Positions 1 to 10,226 of a stretch of DNA of 64,000 nt are shown in pieces (position 1 is the first letter of the stretch; the number at the start of each line of letters is the position of its first letter). Origin of the DNA: Mycobacterium colombiense (GTDB lineage Bacteria > Actinomycetota > Actinomycetes > Mycobacteriales > Mycobacteriaceae); contig NZ_LZSX01000034.1 of assembly GCF_001665835.1 (NCBI RefSeq), positions 31,619 to 95,618 on the forward strand, read 5' to 3'. The notes beneath the pieces were generated by a model. The model had not been told where the DNA came from. It saw only the letters and a list, made by a program, of their open reading frames with translations, and made no database searches. The position numbers and the translations under genes were made by a program.

Positions 1-46
1 ACCGGCCGCATACGCAGTGGACGTCTATGCAACGGGGAGGTTGGCA

Positions 47-1033
47 TTGAAGACCATCACATTCGGCAAGACGGGGCTCGAGGTTTCCCGGTTGGCGTTC
101 GGTACCTGGGAGTTTTGTAGTGACTGGGGCCATGCCGACGAGGAGGCCGCGATCGCCATGATCCGCAGCGCTCGCGAGCTCGGCATCAACTTCTTCGACA
201 CCGCGCAGCAATACGGATTCGGCGCGTCCGAACGCCTGCTGGGCAAGGCCCTTCGCGACGATCTCAAGAAATCCCGGGACGAGGTGGTGATCGCCACCAA
301 GGGCGGCCTGCGTGCCACCGACAACGGCCTGGTTCGCGACGGCAGCCGGAAATGGCTGCGCGAAGGCGTGGAGTCCAGCCTGAACGCGCTGGGCATCGAC
401 CACATCGACGTCTACCTGGTGCACTGGCCCGACCCCAACACCCCGGCCGCCGACACCGCCGGGGCGCTCGCAGAACTGGTGTCGGAAGGCAAGATTCGCC
501 ACGTGGGTGTGTCGAACTACGACACCGCGCAGGTGCGCGAGTTTTCCGAGACGCTGCCGGTGGAAGTGGTGCAGCCGCCCTACCACCTGTTCCGTCGCGA
601 TATCGAAGACGAGCTGCTGCCGTATGCGCGCGAGCACGACATCGGGGTGATGGTGTACGGGCCGCTGGCGCACGGTCTGCTGACCGGCACGATGAAGCCC
701 GACACCAGCTTCGCCGCCCAGGACTGGCGCGGCAAGAGCGACATCTTCAGCGGCGACGGCTATCTGCGCAACCTGGAAGTCGTTGCGCGCCTTGAGGCTC
801 TGGCCGCCGGCCTGGGCGTGACAATCAGCCAGCTGGCCATCGCGCGGGCCATCGCGCAGCCGGGTGTGCACGTCGCCATCGTCGGGGCCCAGCACCTGCA
901 ATACCTGCAGGAAAGCTCTCGTGCGGCCGACGTCACCCTGTCCGAAGGCGACCTCGTTGCCATCGACGAGATCCTCGGGGCGGCGACACCGGTCGGCGGC
1001 CCCTACCCCGAGATGCACCAGAAGGCGAGCTAG
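47..1033 (+). CDS. Aldo/keto reductase
   Basis: A 328-residue NAD(P)H-dependent oxidoreductase of the aldo/keto reductase fold, predicted cytosolic. The family's catalytic tetrad is visible as Asp51 and Tyr56 (FFDTAQQYG), Lys85 (IATKGG) and His126 (VYLVHWPD). The barrel continues through GVSNYD and a C-terminal GAQHLQ segment of the cofactor-binding type. I start at TTG 47 because GGGGAGG lies about six bases upstream and the protein then begins KTITFGKTG, as family members do; an in-frame GTG at 17 would add ten residues. The physiological substrate cannot be read from sequence. It converges on the next gene, with one base between the stop codons. Confidence 0.85.
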   Translation: MKTITFGKTGLEVSRLAFGTWEFCSDWGHADEEAAIAMIRSARELGINFFDTAQQYGFGASERLLGKALRDDLKKSRDEVVIATKGGLRATDNGLVRDGSRKWLREGVESSLNALGIDHIDVYLVHWPDPNTPAADTAGALAELVSEGKIRHVGVSNYDTAQVREFSETLPVEVVQPPYHLFRRDIEDELLPYAREHDIGVMVYGPLAHGLLTGTMKPDTSFAAQDWRGKSDIFSGDGYLRNLEVVARLEALAAGLGVTISQLAIARAIAQPGVHVAIVGAQHLQYLQESSRAADVTLSEGDLVAIDEILGAATPVGGPYPEMHQKAS

Positions 1034-1034
1034 C

Positions 1035-1964
1035 TCAGCCCTTCAGCAGCTCGCCGACGTGCGCGGTGACCGAATCGGTGAGGCCCTGCAGGTCGTAACC
1101 TCCTTCGAGCACCGCCACCAGCCTGCCGTCGCACAGCTTTTCGGCCGTCGTCATCAATTCCCTGGTGACCCAGGCGAAGTCGGCGGCCGTCATGGTCAGC
1201 GAGCCGAGCGGATCGCGTTCGTGGGCGTCGAAACCCGCGGACACGATGATCAGCTCGGGTGAAAACGCCTGCAGCGCGGGCAGTATGCGGTCCTGAAAGG
1301 CGGCGCGCAATTCGGCGCCGCCGTCACCGGCTGCCAGCGGCGAATTGAAGATGTTGCCGACGCCGGTTTCTCGCACCGCGCCGGTCCCGGGGAACAGCGG
1401 CATCTGATGCGTGGACGCGTAGAGCACACTGGGGTCGGAGTAGAAGATCTGCTGGGTGCCGTTGCCGTGATGGACGTCGAAATCGACGATGGCGACCCGC
1501 GTCAGGCCGTGTTTGCGCTGTGCGTGACGCGCGCCGATGCTGATGTTGTTGAACAGGCAGAAGCCCATGGCCCGCTCGGTTTCGGCGTGATGGCCCGGCG
1601 GGCGGCACGCGACGAACGCGTTCTGCGCTTCCCCGGCCAGCACCCGGTCCACGGCCTGCAGCGTGGCGCCCACCCCGCGCAGCGCCGTCTCCCAGGTCGA
1701 GGGCTCCATCATGGTGTCGCCGCCGTCGAGGTAGACGTAACCGTCGTCGGGCCGCGCGGCTTCCAGCGCGTCCACGTAGCGATTCGAGTGCACGTAGCGC
1801 GTCGTGGCCAGGTCGGCCGGCTCGGCCTCCTCGCGCACCAGGGCGTCGAACTGCGGACGGCTCAGCGCCGCCTGCACCGCGCGGTAGCGGTCCGGCCGCT
1901 CCGGATGGCCGGGAGCCGTCCGATGGGCGGCGAAGGCGGAGTGATGCAGCAGCAACGTGGCCAT
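1035..1964 (-). CDS. Histone deacetylase/AcuC-family amidohydrolase
   Basis: A 309-residue member of the arginase/deacetylase superfamily, which removes acetyl groups from acetyl-lysine or acetyl-polyamines with a Zn ion. Diagnostic segments are RPPGHHAE (catalytic His pair), VDFDVHHGNGTQ (metal-binding Asp and His), STHQMPLFPGTG and SAGFDAHERDPLG (second metal Asp). The length is usual for bacterial class II deacetylase-like proteins. It ends one base from the convergent aldo/keto reductase and starts 20 bases downstream of the coiled-coil gene on the same strand, so the two may be co-transcribed. The true substrate is unknown; acetoin-utilisation type names are only family labels. Confidence 0.88.
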   Translation of the reverse strand: MATLLLHHSAFAAHRTAPGHPERPDRYRAVQAALSRPQFDALVREEAEPADLATTRYVHSNRYVDALEAARPDDGYVYLDGGDTMMEPSTWETALRGVGATLQAVDRVLAGEAQNAFVACRPPGHHAETERAMGFCLFNNISIGARHAQRKHGLTRVAIVDFDVHHGNGTQQIFYSDPSVLYASTHQMPLFPGTGAVRETGVGNIFNSPLAAGDGGAELRAAFQDRILPALQAFSPELIIVSAGFDAHERDPLGSLTMTAADFAWVTRELMTTAEKLCDGRLVAVLEGGYDLQGLTDSVTAHVGELLKG

Positions 1965-1984
1965 CGAGGGTCCTGCCGAGGTGC

Positions 1985-2383
1985 CTACTGGACGGTCCGG
2001 TTGCGCAGCCTGTCCACGAAGCCGCGCACCGCGTGTTCGGTGATCGCCAGCGGAGAGATCATGGTCTCGCCAACCTTCACCATCTCGTCGACCCGCGCGA
2101 CGATGGCTTCCACCGGCTCTACCAGCACGATCAGCCGCTTGGCCAGGTCATCCAGGCTGGTCATGGTGCCGTCCAGGTGATCCAGGCCCGCCTCCAGGCG
2201 CTCGACCGTGGCGTTCAGGGCGGAAAGCGAACTGCTGAGCTCCTTCATGGTGGTGCTCAAACCGTCGAGGACGTCTTCAACCTGCTCCACCGTCTTGTCG
2301 GCGTTCAACGCGGCCTGGGTGAGCGTCTTGATCCGGCTTCGCTCTTGCCCCCCGCGCACGGTTCTGTCTGCCATGTCCGTCAT
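1985..2383 (-). CDS. Conserved mycobacterial coiled-coil protein (Rv1444c-like)
   Basis: A 132-residue protein without a signal peptide or membrane segment. Residues about 20-110 are a long amphipathic helix with heptad spacing of Leu, Val and Ile (for example VEQVEDVLDGL and LEAGLDHLDGTM), so a coiled coil is likely. Position and size match M. tuberculosis Rv1444c, downstream of the lactonase gene, whose function is unknown to me. It is separated from pgl by an 87-base gap holding a strong hairpin, so it probably has its own promoter. ATG 2383 is the first start; a second in-frame ATG lies three codons later. Confidence 0.75.
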   Translation of the reverse strand: MTDMADRTVRGGQERSRIKTLTQAALNADKTVEQVEDVLDGLSTTMKELSSSLSALNATVERLEAGLDHLDGTMTSLDDLAKRLIVLVEPVEAIVARVDEMVKVGETMISPLAITEHAVRGFVDRLRNRTVQ

Positions 2384-2431
2384 TATGACCCGCCCGGCGC
2401 GGGCGGGAGCCCGAAGGGATGCACCACCGTC

Positions 2432-2462
2432 GAAAGCGCTAGCTGATGCGCTAGCGCGTTTC
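2432..2462. terminator. Hairpin between pgl and the coiled-coil gene
   Basis: An 8-bp perfect stem (GCGCTAGC at 2436-2443 with GCTAGCGC at 2450-2457) and a 6-base loop, extended by GAAA/TTTC pairing across one bulged G. It lies nine bases beyond the pgl stop on the minus strand and is a plausible intrinsic terminator of the pentose phosphate operon. There is no long U tract, as is common in mycobacteria. Confidence 0.55.
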
Positions 2463-2470
2463 AGAACTGG

Positions 2471-3226
2471 TCACGCTACGCCGGATGGGTTCGACGGCAG
2501 CTTGGCCGCGGCGTCCTCGTCGAGCAGCCACAGCGTGGTGTCCAGCCCGACCGCCCCGGCGGCCGGCACCGAGACCGGTGCGGCGCCACCGACTGCGGCG
2601 GCCACCGCGTCGGCCTTGCCGCCGCCGGTCACCAGCAGCCACACCTCGCGCGACCGTGCAATGGCGGGCAGCGTCAAGGTGATTCGTTGCGGCGGCGGCT
2701 TGGGGGAGTCGTCGACCGACACCACCATGCGGGCGGTTTCGAGCACCGCCGGGGTGTCAGGGAACAGCGAGTTGATGTGGCCCTCGGGTCCCATGCCCAG
2801 CAGGTGCACGTCGAAATTCGGAACCGGCTCGCCGGGCGCGGCGTTGGCGGCAAGCAACTGCTCGTAGGACAGCGCCGCCGCGGCGAGGTCGCTGCCGAAC
2901 TCCCCGTCACTGGCCGGCATCGGGTGCACCTGGCTGGACGGGATGTCGACGTGGGAGAGCAACGCGGCGCGGGCCTGCTTTTCGTTGCGCTCGTCGTCGT
3001 CCTCGGGGACGTAGCGTTCGTCGCCCCAGAACAGATGCACCTTCGACCAGTCGATCTCGCGTCCCACCAACGACTTCAACAGCCCGATGCCGTTGCCGCC
3101 GCCGGTCAGCACGATGAGCGCTCGGCCCCGCGCCGCCACGGCGTTCGCGATGGTGTCGGTCAGCCGGGTCGCGGCGGCGTCGACCAGGGTCTGGCCGTCC
3201 GGGAAAACTTCGATGTCGGTGCTCAC
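2471..3226 (-). CDS. pgl: 6-phosphogluconolactonase
   Basis: A 251-residue lactonase (DevB/SOL type) that hydrolyses 6-phosphogluconolactone to 6-phosphogluconate, step two of the oxidative pentose phosphate pathway. Typical motifs are [12 protein letters not shown] near residue 43, the segment [18 protein letters not shown], and [17 protein letters not shown], which carries the catalytic acid/His region. The GTG start overlaps the opcA stop by four bases (GTGA), so translation is likely coupled to opcA. It is the last gene of tkt-tal-zwf-opcA-pgl and is followed by a hairpin. Confidence 0.95.
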   Translation of the reverse strand: MSTDIEVFPDGQTLVDAAATRLTDTIANAVAARGRALIVLTGGGNGIGLLKSLVGREIDWSKVHLFWGDERYVPEDDDERNEKQARAALLSHVDIPSSQVHPMPASDGEFGSDLAAAALSYEQLLAANAAPGEPVPNFDVHLLGMGPEGHINSLFPDTPAVLETARMVVSVDDSPKPPPQRITLTLPAIARSREVWLLVTGGGKADAVAAAVGGAAPVSVPAAGAVGLDTTLWLLDEDAAAKLPSNPSGVA

Positions 3227-4134
3227 ACGTATTGCACTTTCTCAATGCCCTCGAGCGCTGATTGGTATATCTCGTCGGCATCCAGTCGGCGCAGGTCTTC
3301 GGCGAGGCATTCACCGGTTTCCCTGCGCGCCAAGGGGAGTAGGGCGTCCGGCCGGGACGTCCGGCTCAACGTGGCCGTCCTTCCTTCCTGCGGGCGGCTC
3401 AAGACGATGGTCTCGCTCTTGCGCACCAGTTCGATCTTGAGCTCGCCGACCGCCCGGCGCACCGGGCCGTCGATCCGGCTGGCCAGCCACCCCGCCAGGA
3501 CGTCCAGGGCGGGCTCGGTTGCCAGACCGGACACCAGCGCCGACTCGATCGGTTCGTGCGGCGTCAGGTCGACTGCCGAGGTGAGCAGCGCGCGCCAGTA
3601 GGTGATCCGCGCCCAGGCGAGGTCGGTGTCGCCCGCGGTGTATCCGGGCAGCCGGCTCTTGATGGCCGCCAACGGGTCGATCCCGTTCGTCGCGTCGGTG
3701 ATGCGCCGAATCGCCAACCGGCCCAACGGATCTTGCGCGGGGACCGCCGGCGCGACATCGGGCCACCAGGCCACCACCGGGATGTCGGGCAGCAGGAAGG
3801 GGGTGACCACGCTGGCCGCGTGGCCGGACAGCGCGCCGGACAGCCGCAGCACCACGACTTCGCTGGCGCCGGTGTCCCCGCCGGCGCGCAGCTGCGCGTC
3901 CAGGCGCGGTTTGTCCGCATACGGATTGCCCCGCATCGTCACGATGATCCGGCTGGGGTGTTCGTGGCTGGCGTTGTTGGCCGCTTTCAGCGATTCTTCG
4001 AGGATCTCCTCGCTGTCCGGCGCGATGATCAGGGTCAGCACCCGGCCCATCGCGACGGCACCGACCCTTTCACGCAGGTCGTCGAGCTTCTTGTTGACCG
4101 CCGTGGTGGTGGTGTCCGCCATATCAATGATCAC
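3223..4134 (-). CDS. opcA: Glucose-6-phosphate dehydrogenase assembly protein OpcA
   Basis: A 303-residue protein of the actinobacterial and cyanobacterial OpcA family, which binds and activates glucose-6-phosphate dehydrogenase and so controls NADPH supply. Conserved blocks include [36 protein letters not shown] and [22 protein letters not shown] 4134 begins [17 protein letters not shown]; an internal ATG four codons on is the alternative. It sits between zwf, its partner, and pgl, with which it overlaps by four bases. The 51 bases upstream hold a repeat-like intergenic element. Confidence 0.95.
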   Translation of the reverse strand: MIIDMADTTTTAVNKKLDDLRERVGAVAMGRVLTLIIAPDSEEILEESLKAANNASHEHPSRIIVTMRGNPYADKPRLDAQLRAGGDTGASEVVVLRLSGALSGHAASVVTPFLLPDIPVVAWWPDVAPAVPAQDPLGRLAIRRITDATNGIDPLAAIKSRLPGYTAGDTDLAWARITYWRALLTSAVDLTPHEPIESALVSGLATEPALDVLAGWLASRIDGPVRRAVGELKIELVRKSETIVLSRPQEGRTATLSRTSRPDALLPLARRETGECLAEDLRRLDADEIYQSALEGIEKVQYV

Positions 4135-4185
4135 GGGCGCCGCTCCTCCTCATCGCTGCGCTCTGCATCGTCACGGCGCGGATCA
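4135..4185 (-). repeat. MIRU-like intergenic element between zwf and opcA
   Basis: The 51 bases between the zwf stop and the opcA start read, on the minus strand, as purine-rich GAGCGCAGCGATGAGGAGGA and flanking sequence. I recognise this as a short element that recurs in mycobacterial operon junctions, where it spans from a stop codon to the next start and supplies a ribosome binding site. Only one copy is in the window, so the repeat status rests on recall. Confidence 0.4.
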
Positions 4186-5730
4186 TCAGGGCCGCCGCCA
4201 TTCCCGGCCGGTGCGGTGCAGCATCTCGAAGGCGGAATCCGGGCCCCAGGTGCCCGCATCGTACGGTTCGGGTTTACCACCGGACGCCCAGTTATCGAGC
4301 ACGGGATCGAGTATGTCCCAGGCCAATTCGACCTCTTCGTTGACTGGGAACAGCGACGGTTCGCCCAGCAGCACGTCGAGGATCAGCTGTTCGTAGGCTT
4401 CTGGAGATTCCTCGGCGAACGCCGAGCCGTAGGAGAAGTCCATGTTGACGTCGCGGACTTCCATCGCGGTGCCGGGCACCTTGGAGCCGAACCGCAGCGT
4501 GACGCCTTCGTCGGGCTGCACCCGGATCACCATGGCATTGGCGCCCAGCTCGTCGGTCATGGTCGCGTCGAACGGCAGGTGCGGTGCACGCTTGAAGATC
4601 AGGGCGATCTCGGTCACCCTGCGGCCCAAGCGTTTTCCGGTGCGCAGGTAGAAGGGCACCCCGGCCCAGCGGCGGGTGTCCACCTCGAGCGTGATGGCGG
4701 CGAACGTCTCGGTGGTCGAGTCCTTGGCGAACCCTTCCTCGTCGAGCAGCCCGACGACCTTCTCGCCGCCCTGCCAGCCCGCGGTGTACTGCCCGCGGCT
4801 GGTGGTCTCGTCGAGCGGCTCGGCGAGCTGGGTGGCCGAGAGGACCTTGATCTTCTCGGCCTGTAGCGCCGACGGGCTGAAGCTGACCGGCTCCTCCATC
4901 GCGGTCAGGGCCAGCAGCTGCATCAGGTGGTTCTGGATGACGTCGCGCGCGGCACCGATGCCGTCGTAGTAGCCGGCCCGGCCGCCCAGACCGATGTCCT
5001 CGGCCATGGTGATCTGCACGTGGTCGACGTAGTGCGCGTTCCAGATCGGATCGAACAACTGGTTGGCGAACCGCAGCGCCAGGATGTTGCGGACCGTCTC
5101 CTTGCCCAGGTAGTGGTCGATCCGGAACACCGATTCCTCCGGAAAGACCGTGTTGACAGCCTTGTTCAGGGCCTGCGCGCTCTCCAGGTCGTGACCGAAC
5201 GGCTTCTCGATGACCACCCGGCTCCACCGCTCGCCCTGCGGGCGCGCCAAGCCGGACTTGTGCAACTGCTCGCACACCACCGGGAAGGACTTGGGCGGGA
5301 TGGCCAGATAGAAGGCGTGGTTGCCGCCGGTGCCGCGCTCGGCGTCCAGCTTGTCCAGGGTCTCGGCCAGCCGGCCGAACGCCTCGTCATCATCGAAAGC
5401 GCCTGGCACGAAACGGAATCCCTCGGCCAGCCGATCCCAGTTCTCCTGCCGGAAGGGGGTGCGGCAGTGCTCCTTGACGGCCTCGTGCACCACCTTGCCG
5501 AAATCCTGCGTGCTCCAATCCCGGCGGGCGAAGCCCACCAAGGAGAAGCTGGGCGGCAGCAGCCCGCGATTGGCCAGGTCGTAGATCGCCGGCATGACCT
5601 TCTTGCGGGCCAGGTCGCCGGTGACGCCGAAGATCACCATCCCGCACGGCCCCGCGATCCGCGGGAGCCGCTTGTCGCGCTTGTCCCGTAACGGGTTATG
5701 CCATTGTTGCGCGGAGCGGGCTGGGCTCAT
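4186..5730 (-). CDS. zwf: Glucose-6-phosphate 1-dehydrogenase
   Basis: A 514-residue enzyme that oxidises glucose-6-phosphate to 6-phosphogluconolactone, producing NADPH. Visible motifs are the nucleotide-binding [11 protein letters not shown] near residue 35, [10 protein letters not shown], the substrate/active-site signature RIDHYLGKE, and [14 protein letters not shown] 5730 is chosen because it overlaps the tal stop as ATGA and gives [18 protein letters not shown], the same length as M. tuberculosis Zwf2; an upstream in-frame start would overlap tal further. It is followed by opcA, its allosteric partner. Confidence 0.95.
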   Translation of the reverse strand: MSPARSAQQWHNPLRDKRDKRLPRIAGPCGMVIFGVTGDLARKKVMPAIYDLANRGLLPPSFSLVGFARRDWSTQDFGKVVHEAVKEHCRTPFRQENWDRLAEGFRFVPGAFDDDEAFGRLAETLDKLDAERGTGGNHAFYLAIPPKSFPVVCEQLHKSGLARPQGERWSRVVIEKPFGHDLESAQALNKAVNTVFPEESVFRIDHYLGKETVRNILALRFANQLFDPIWNAHYVDHVQITMAEDIGLGGRAGYYDGIGAARDVIQNHLMQLLALTAMEEPVSFSPSALQAEKIKVLSATQLAEPLDETTSRGQYTAGWQGGEKVVGLLDEEGFAKDSTTETFAAITLEVDTRRWAGVPFYLRTGKRLGRRVTEIALIFKRAPHLPFDATMTDELGANAMVIRVQPDEGVTLRFGSKVPGTAMEVRDVNMDFSYGSAFAEESPEAYEQLILDVLLGEPSLFPVNEEVELAWDILDPVLDNWASGGKPEPYDAGTWGPDSAFEMLHRTGREWRRP

Positions 5731-6848
5731 TTCGAGGCGGAACCCAGCTGCTTCTGTGTTTCCTCCAGCAGCTCGGTCCACGAATCCACGAACTTCTCGA
5801 CGCCCTCGTTCTCCAGCACCACGAACACATCCGGCAGGTCGATCCCGACCGCCGACAGCTTGTCGAACACCTGCTGGGCGTCGCCGGCGGTGCCAGAGAC
5901 CGTGTCGCCCTTGATCTCGCCGTGATCGGCGACGGCGTCAATGGTCTTCTCCGGCATAGTGTTCACCGTGTTGGGCGCCACCAGTTCGGTGACATAGAGG
6001 GTGTCGGAGTAGTCGGGGTTCTTGACGCCGGTGGACGCCCACAGCGGACGCTGCACGCGGGCCCCGTCGGCCTTGAGTGACTCGTAGCGGTCGCCACCCT
6101 CGAACACCTCCTGGTAGGCCGCGTAGGCCAGCCGGGCATTTGCCACGCCGGCCTGCCCGCGCAGCGCGAGCGCGTCCTCGCTGCCGATCTTCTCCAGCCG
6201 CTTGTCGATCTCGGTGTCCACCCGGGAAACGAAAAATGAAGCCACCGAATGGATCTTGGACAGGTCGTGTCCGGCCTCGCGGGCCTTCTCCAGGCCGGCC
6301 AGGTAGGCGTCCATCACGGCCCGGTGCCGTTCGACGGAGAAGATCAGCGTGACGTTGACCGAAATCCCTTCGGCCAGAACGGCGGTGATGGCCGGGATGC
6401 CGGCCTTGGTGGCCGGGATCTTGATGAACAGGTTCGGCCGGTCGACGATCTTCCACAGCTCGACGGCCTGCGCGACGGTCTTGTCGGTCTCGGCCGCCAG
6501 GCGCGGGTCGACCTCGATGGACACCCGGCCGTCCACGCCGTCGGAGGCTTCCCACTCACGCTTGAGCACGTCGCACGCGTTGCGGACGTCGTCGGTGGTG
6601 ACGGTGCGGATGGTGGCGTCGACGTCGGCGCCGCGCTCGGCCAGCTCGGCGACCTGGCCGTCGTAGGAATCGCCCTCCGCCAACGCTTTCTGGAAGATCG
6701 ACGGGTTGGTGGTCACCCCGACGACGCTCTTGGTGTCGATCAGCTCCTGCAGGTTGCCGGACTGCAGCCGCTGACGCGACAGGTCGTCAAGCCAGACGGA
6801 TACGCCGGCGGCGGACAGCGCCGCCAGATTCGGGTTCTGAGCGGTCAT
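5727..6848 (-). CDS. tal: Transaldolase
   Basis: A 373-residue class I transaldolase of the non-oxidative pentose phosphate pathway; it transfers a dihydroxyacetone unit between sugar phosphates. Signatures are [12 protein letters not shown] at the N-terminus, [14 protein letters not shown], the Schiff-base lysine region [12 protein letters not shown] near residue 140, and [15 protein letters not shown]. The length suits the long actinobacterial form. It starts 16 bases after the tkt stop and ends overlapping the zwf start by four bases, so tkt-tal-zwf is a tight operon. Confidence 0.96.
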   Translation of the reverse strand: MTAQNPNLAALSAAGVSVWLDDLSRQRLQSGNLQELIDTKSVVGVTTNPSIFQKALAEGDSYDGQVAELAERGADVDATIRTVTTDDVRNACDVLKREWEASDGVDGRVSIEVDPRLAAETDKTVAQAVELWKIVDRPNLFIKIPATKAGIPAITAVLAEGISVNVTLIFSVERHRAVMDAYLAGLEKAREAGHDLSKIHSVASFFVSRVDTEIDKRLEKIGSEDALALRGQAGVANARLAYAAYQEVFEGGDRYESLKADGARVQRPLWASTGVKNPDYSDTLYVTELVAPNTVNTMPEKTIDAVADHGEIKGDTVSGTAGDAQQVFDKLSAVGIDLPDVFVVLENEGVEKFVDSWTELLEETQKQLGSASK

Positions 6849-6864
6849 GTGAATTACCCTTTCC

Positions 6865-8964
6865 TCAGTTATCCACTACTTGTTCCGCGGCGGCCGCGAC
6901 GGCTTCGGCGGTGAAGCCGAATTCACGGAATAAGGTTTTGTAGTCGGCGGATTCGCCGTAGTGCTCGATCGAAACGATCTTGCCGGTGTCACCGACCAGC
7001 TTGTGCCAGCTCTGCGCGACGCCGGCCTCGACGGCCACCCTGGCCGAGACGGTCGGCGGCAGCACGCTGTCGCGGTAGTCGTAGGGCTGGGACTCGAACC
7101 ATTCGACGCACGGCATGGAGACCACCCGCGCCACAATGTCCTTGTCCGCCAACAACTTCTGCGCCTCGACCGCCAGCTGGACCTCCGAGCCGGTGGCGAT
7201 CAGCACCACGTCGGGGTCTTGGTCCGCGTCCTCGCCGTCCGAGCCCAGGATGTAACCGCCCCGGGCCACGCCGTCGGCGCTGGTGCCCTCGAGCACCGGC
7301 ACGCCCTGCCGGGTCAGGATCAGCCCCACCGGTCCGCTGCCGTTGCCGCGGGCCAGGATCGTGCGCCACGCGTGGGCGGTCTCGTTGGCGTCGGCCGGGC
7401 GCACCACCGAAAGCTTCGGGATGGCGCGCAACGCCGCGAGGTGCTCGATCGGCTGGTGTGTCGGGCCGTCCTCGCCGAGTCCGATGGAATCGTGCGTCCA
7501 CACATAGATGGTGTCGATGTCCATCAGCGAGGCCAGCCGGACCGCCGGGCGCATGTAGTCGGAGAACTGCAGGAAGGTGCCGCCGTAGGCCCGGGTGGGA
7601 CCGTGCAGCACGATGCCGGACAGGATCGCGCCCATCGCGTGCTCGCGCACACCGAAGTGCAGCGTGCGCCCGTACCAGTCCGCCGTGTAGTCCTTGGTCG
7701 AAATCGACGGCGGCCCAAAGGATTTGACGTTGTCCATGGTGGTGTTGTTGCTGCCCGCCAGGTCGGCCGAGCCGCCCCACAACTCGGGCAGCTTCGGGCC
7801 GATGGCGTTGAGCACCTTGCCGGACGCGGCGCGGGTGGCCAGGGCCTTGTCGCCCGGATTCCACACCGGGATGTCGGCGTCCCAGCCGTCCGGCAGCTCC
7901 TCGGCGGTCAACCGGTCCAGCAGCGCCTTGCGCTCGGGTTGGCCCTGCGCCCAGGCGTCGAAATCCGCCTGCCACTTCTCGTGGGCTTCCTTGCCGCGGT
8001 CCACCAGCTTGCGGGTGTGGGCGAGCACCTCGTCGCGCACCTCGAACTTCTTGTCCGGGTCGAAGCCGAGGATCTCCTTGACGGCGGCGACTTCCTCGTC
8101 GCCCAGGGCCGCGCCGTGCGCCTTACCGGTGTTCATCAGCTTGGGGGCGGGGTAGCCGATGATGGTGCGCAGCGAGATGAACGACGGCCGGTCGGTGGCA
8201 GCCTTGGCCTTGGCGATGGCCTCCTCGATCGCGACGACGTTCTCGCCGCCCTCGATCTCCTGCACGTGCCAACCGTAGGCCCGATACCGCGCGGCGGTGT
8301 CCTCGCACAGCGCGATGTCGGTGTCGTCCTCGATCGAGATCTCGTTGTGGTCGTAGAAGACGATGAGGTTGCCCAGCTGCTGCACGGCCGCCAGCGACGA
8401 GGCCTCCGAGCTGACGCCCTCTTCGATGTCGCCGTCGGAGGCGATCACGTAGATGAAGTGGTCGAACGGGCTGGTGCCCGGGGCCGCGTCGGGATCGAAC
8501 AGGCCGCGCTCGTAGCGGGCGGCCATCGCCATGCCCACCGCCGACGCCAGGCCCTGCCCGAGCGGGCCGGTAGTGATCTCAACGCCCTTGGTGTGCCGGA
8601 ACTCCGGATGCCCGGGGGTCTTGGAGCCCCAGGTGCGCAGGGACTCGATGTCGGAGAGCTCCAAGCCGAAACCACCCAGATACAGCTGCAGGTACAGCGT
8701 CAGGCTGCTGTGCCCGCAGGACAGGACGAACCGGTCGCGGCCCAACCAGTGGGTGTCGCTGGGGTCGTGGCGCATCGTGCGCTGAAACAAGGTGTACGCC
8801 AGGGGCGCAAGGCTCATCGCCGTCCCGGGGTGGCCGTTGCCGACCTTTTGCACCGCGTCCGCGGCCAGCACCCGGATGGTGTCGACGGCGGCCGAGTCGA
8901 GTTCGGACCAGTCGTCGGGGAGGTGCGGTTGGGTCAGCGTAGAGATCTCTTCGAGTGTCGTCAC
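6865..8964 (-). CDS. tkt: Transketolase
   Basis: A 699-residue thiamine diphosphate enzyme that moves two-carbon units between sugar phosphates. It has the N-terminal [13 protein letters not shown], the TPP/Mg motif [13 protein letters not shown] with FYDHN, the pyrimidine-domain segment [11 protein letters not shown], and [18 protein letters not shown]. It is full length and first in the minus-strand pentose phosphate operon, so the operon promoter should lie in the 255 bases it shares with divergent ctaB. Confidence 0.97.
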   Translation of the reverse strand: MTTLEEISTLTQPHLPDDWSELDSAAVDTIRVLAADAVQKVGNGHPGTAMSLAPLAYTLFQRTMRHDPSDTHWLGRDRFVLSCGHSSLTLYLQLYLGGFGLELSDIESLRTWGSKTPGHPEFRHTKGVEITTGPLGQGLASAVGMAMAARYERGLFDPDAAPGTSPFDHFIYVIASDGDIEEGVSSEASSLAAVQQLGNLIVFYDHNEISIEDDTDIALCEDTAARYRAYGWHVQEIEGGENVVAIEEAIAKAKAATDRPSFISLRTIIGYPAPKLMNTGKAHGAALGDEEVAAVKEILGFDPDKKFEVRDEVLAHTRKLVDRGKEAHEKWQADFDAWAQGQPERKALLDRLTAEELPDGWDADIPVWNPGDKALATRAASGKVLNAIGPKLPELWGGSADLAGSNNTTMDNVKSFGPPSISTKDYTADWYGRTLHFGVREHAMGAILSGIVLHGPTRAYGGTFLQFSDYMRPAVRLASLMDIDTIYVWTHDSIGLGEDGPTHQPIEHLAALRAIPKLSVVRPADANETAHAWRTILARGNGSGPVGLILTRQGVPVLEGTSADGVARGGYILGSDGEDADQDPDVVLIATGSEVQLAVEAQKLLADKDIVARVVSMPCVEWFESQPYDYRDSVLPPTVSARVAVEAGVAQSWHKLVGDTGKIVSIEHYGESADYKTLFREFGFTAEAVAAAAEQVVDN

Positions 8965-9219
8965 AGACGTTGTCCTTGGGTCATCGAGCTGATCAATCCC
9001 ACCCTAGTGCGGGAGGGCCGGCTCTTGCAGCGCAGGATTTCGGGTACCCGCGGCCGGCAGGTGTGAAAATTACGCGCCCGTCGAAAGCGCTTAACATTCA
9101 GTTCGGGAATCTGGGAAAAATCTGCGGGAATGGACCCGCGGGCGGGCCATCGCCACAACGCGGTCTACCATCGTGTGTAGTAGATGCTGCGCGCCGCTGC
9201 GACCCCAAGGAGTAATTGC
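8965..9219. promoter_or_regulatory. Divergent promoter region tkt / ctaB
   Basis: These 255 bases carry no gene and separate the divergent tkt and ctaB starts, so both promoters should lie here. The ctaB ribosome binding site AAGGAG is at 9207-9212, seven bases before GTG 9220. A TAG-rich segment near 9177-9184 could hold a -10 element, but I see no consensus good enough to name a start site. Confidence 0.45.
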
Positions 9220-10146
9220 GTGAGCGTTCGCGGGCGCGCCGCGCCGAGCCAATTGCCAAGCCGAATACAAGCCACGGTGCTGGCTTATCTGGCGCTGACC
9301 AAGCCGCGGGTCATTGAACTGCTGCTCGTCACCGCCATCCCGGCGATGCTGCTGGCACAGCGCGGCACCGTGAACCCGCTGCTGATCGTCAACACCCTGA
9401 TCGGCGGGATGCTGGCCGCCGGCGGCGCCAACACTCTGAACTGTGTGGCCGACGCGGACATCGACAAGGTGATGAAGCGCACTGCGCGGCGGCCGCTGGC
9501 CCGCGCGGCGGTGCCCACGCGCAACGCCCTGGTGCTCGGCCTGGTGCTGACGGTGGCCTCGTTCGTCTGGCTCTGGTGGACGACGAACCTGTTGTCCGGG
9601 CTGCTGGCGCTGGCGACGATCGCGTTCTACGTCTTCGTCTACACGTTGCTGCTCAAGCGCCGGACCTCGCAGAACGTGGTGTGGGGCGGCGCGGCCGGCT
9701 GCATGCCGGTGATGATCGGCTGGTCGGCCGTCACCGGCACCATTCAATGGCCCGCGCTGGTGATGTTCGCCATCATTTTCTTCTGGACGCCGCCGCACAC
9801 CTGGGCGCTGGCGATGCGCTACAAGGACGACTACAAGGCGGCGGGCGTGCCGATGCTGCCGGCCGTGGCGACCGAGCGTCAGGTGACCAAGCAGATCCTG
9901 ATCTACACCTGGCTGACGGTGCTGGCCACGCTGGCGCTGGCGCTGGCGACGGGGTGGCTGTACGCCGCCGTTGCCGTGGTCGCCGGGGTGTGGTTCCTGG
10001 CGATGGCCCACCAGCTCTACGCCGGCGTCCGCGCCGGCGAGCCGGTCAAGCCGCTGCGGCTGTTCCTGCAGTCGAACAACTACCTGGCCGTCGTGTTCTG
10101 CGCGTTGGCGGTCGACTCGGCCATCGCGCTGCCGCACCTGTTCTGA
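9220..10146 (+). CDS. ctaB: Protohaem IX farnesyltransferase (haem O synthase)
   Basis: A 308-residue integral membrane prenyltransferase that adds the farnesyl chain to haem b, making haem O for cytochrome aa3. It has about eight to nine hydrophobic helices. The UbiA-type Asp-rich motif is [20 protein letters not shown] near residue 87, and the second loop has [17 protein letters not shown] 9220 is preceded by AAGGAG and gives [10 protein letters not shown], of usual family length; an in-frame ATG at 9184 is less likely. CtaA for the next step lies about 1.7 kb away. Confidence 0.95.
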   Translation: MSVRGRAAPSQLPSRIQATVLAYLALTKPRVIELLLVTAIPAMLLAQRGTVNPLLIVNTLIGGMLAAGGANTLNCVADADIDKVMKRTARRPLARAAVPTRNALVLGLVLTVASFVWLWWTTNLLSGLLALATIAFYVFVYTLLLKRRTSQNVVWGGAAGCMPVMIGWSAVTGTIQWPALVMFAIIFFWTPPHTWALAMRYKDDYKAAGVPMLPAVATERQVTKQILIYTWLTVLATLALALATGWLYAAVAVVAGVWFLAMAHQLYAGVRAGEPVKPLRLFLQSNNYLAVVFCALAVDSAIALPHLF

Positions 10147-10226
10147 CTTTCGACCACCTGACGCCTGGGCCCTACGTACCGTCTTTGGCTCGAATCCGTC
10201 CTCAGGCGCCACACTCGACAACCCGG

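Noticed and set aside
2687..3601. Long plus-strand open frame opposite pgl and opcA
   Set aside because: Product is Arg/Gly/Val-rich with no domain; it is the antisense shadow common in high-GC DNA. Many similar frames elsewhere were dropped for the same reason.
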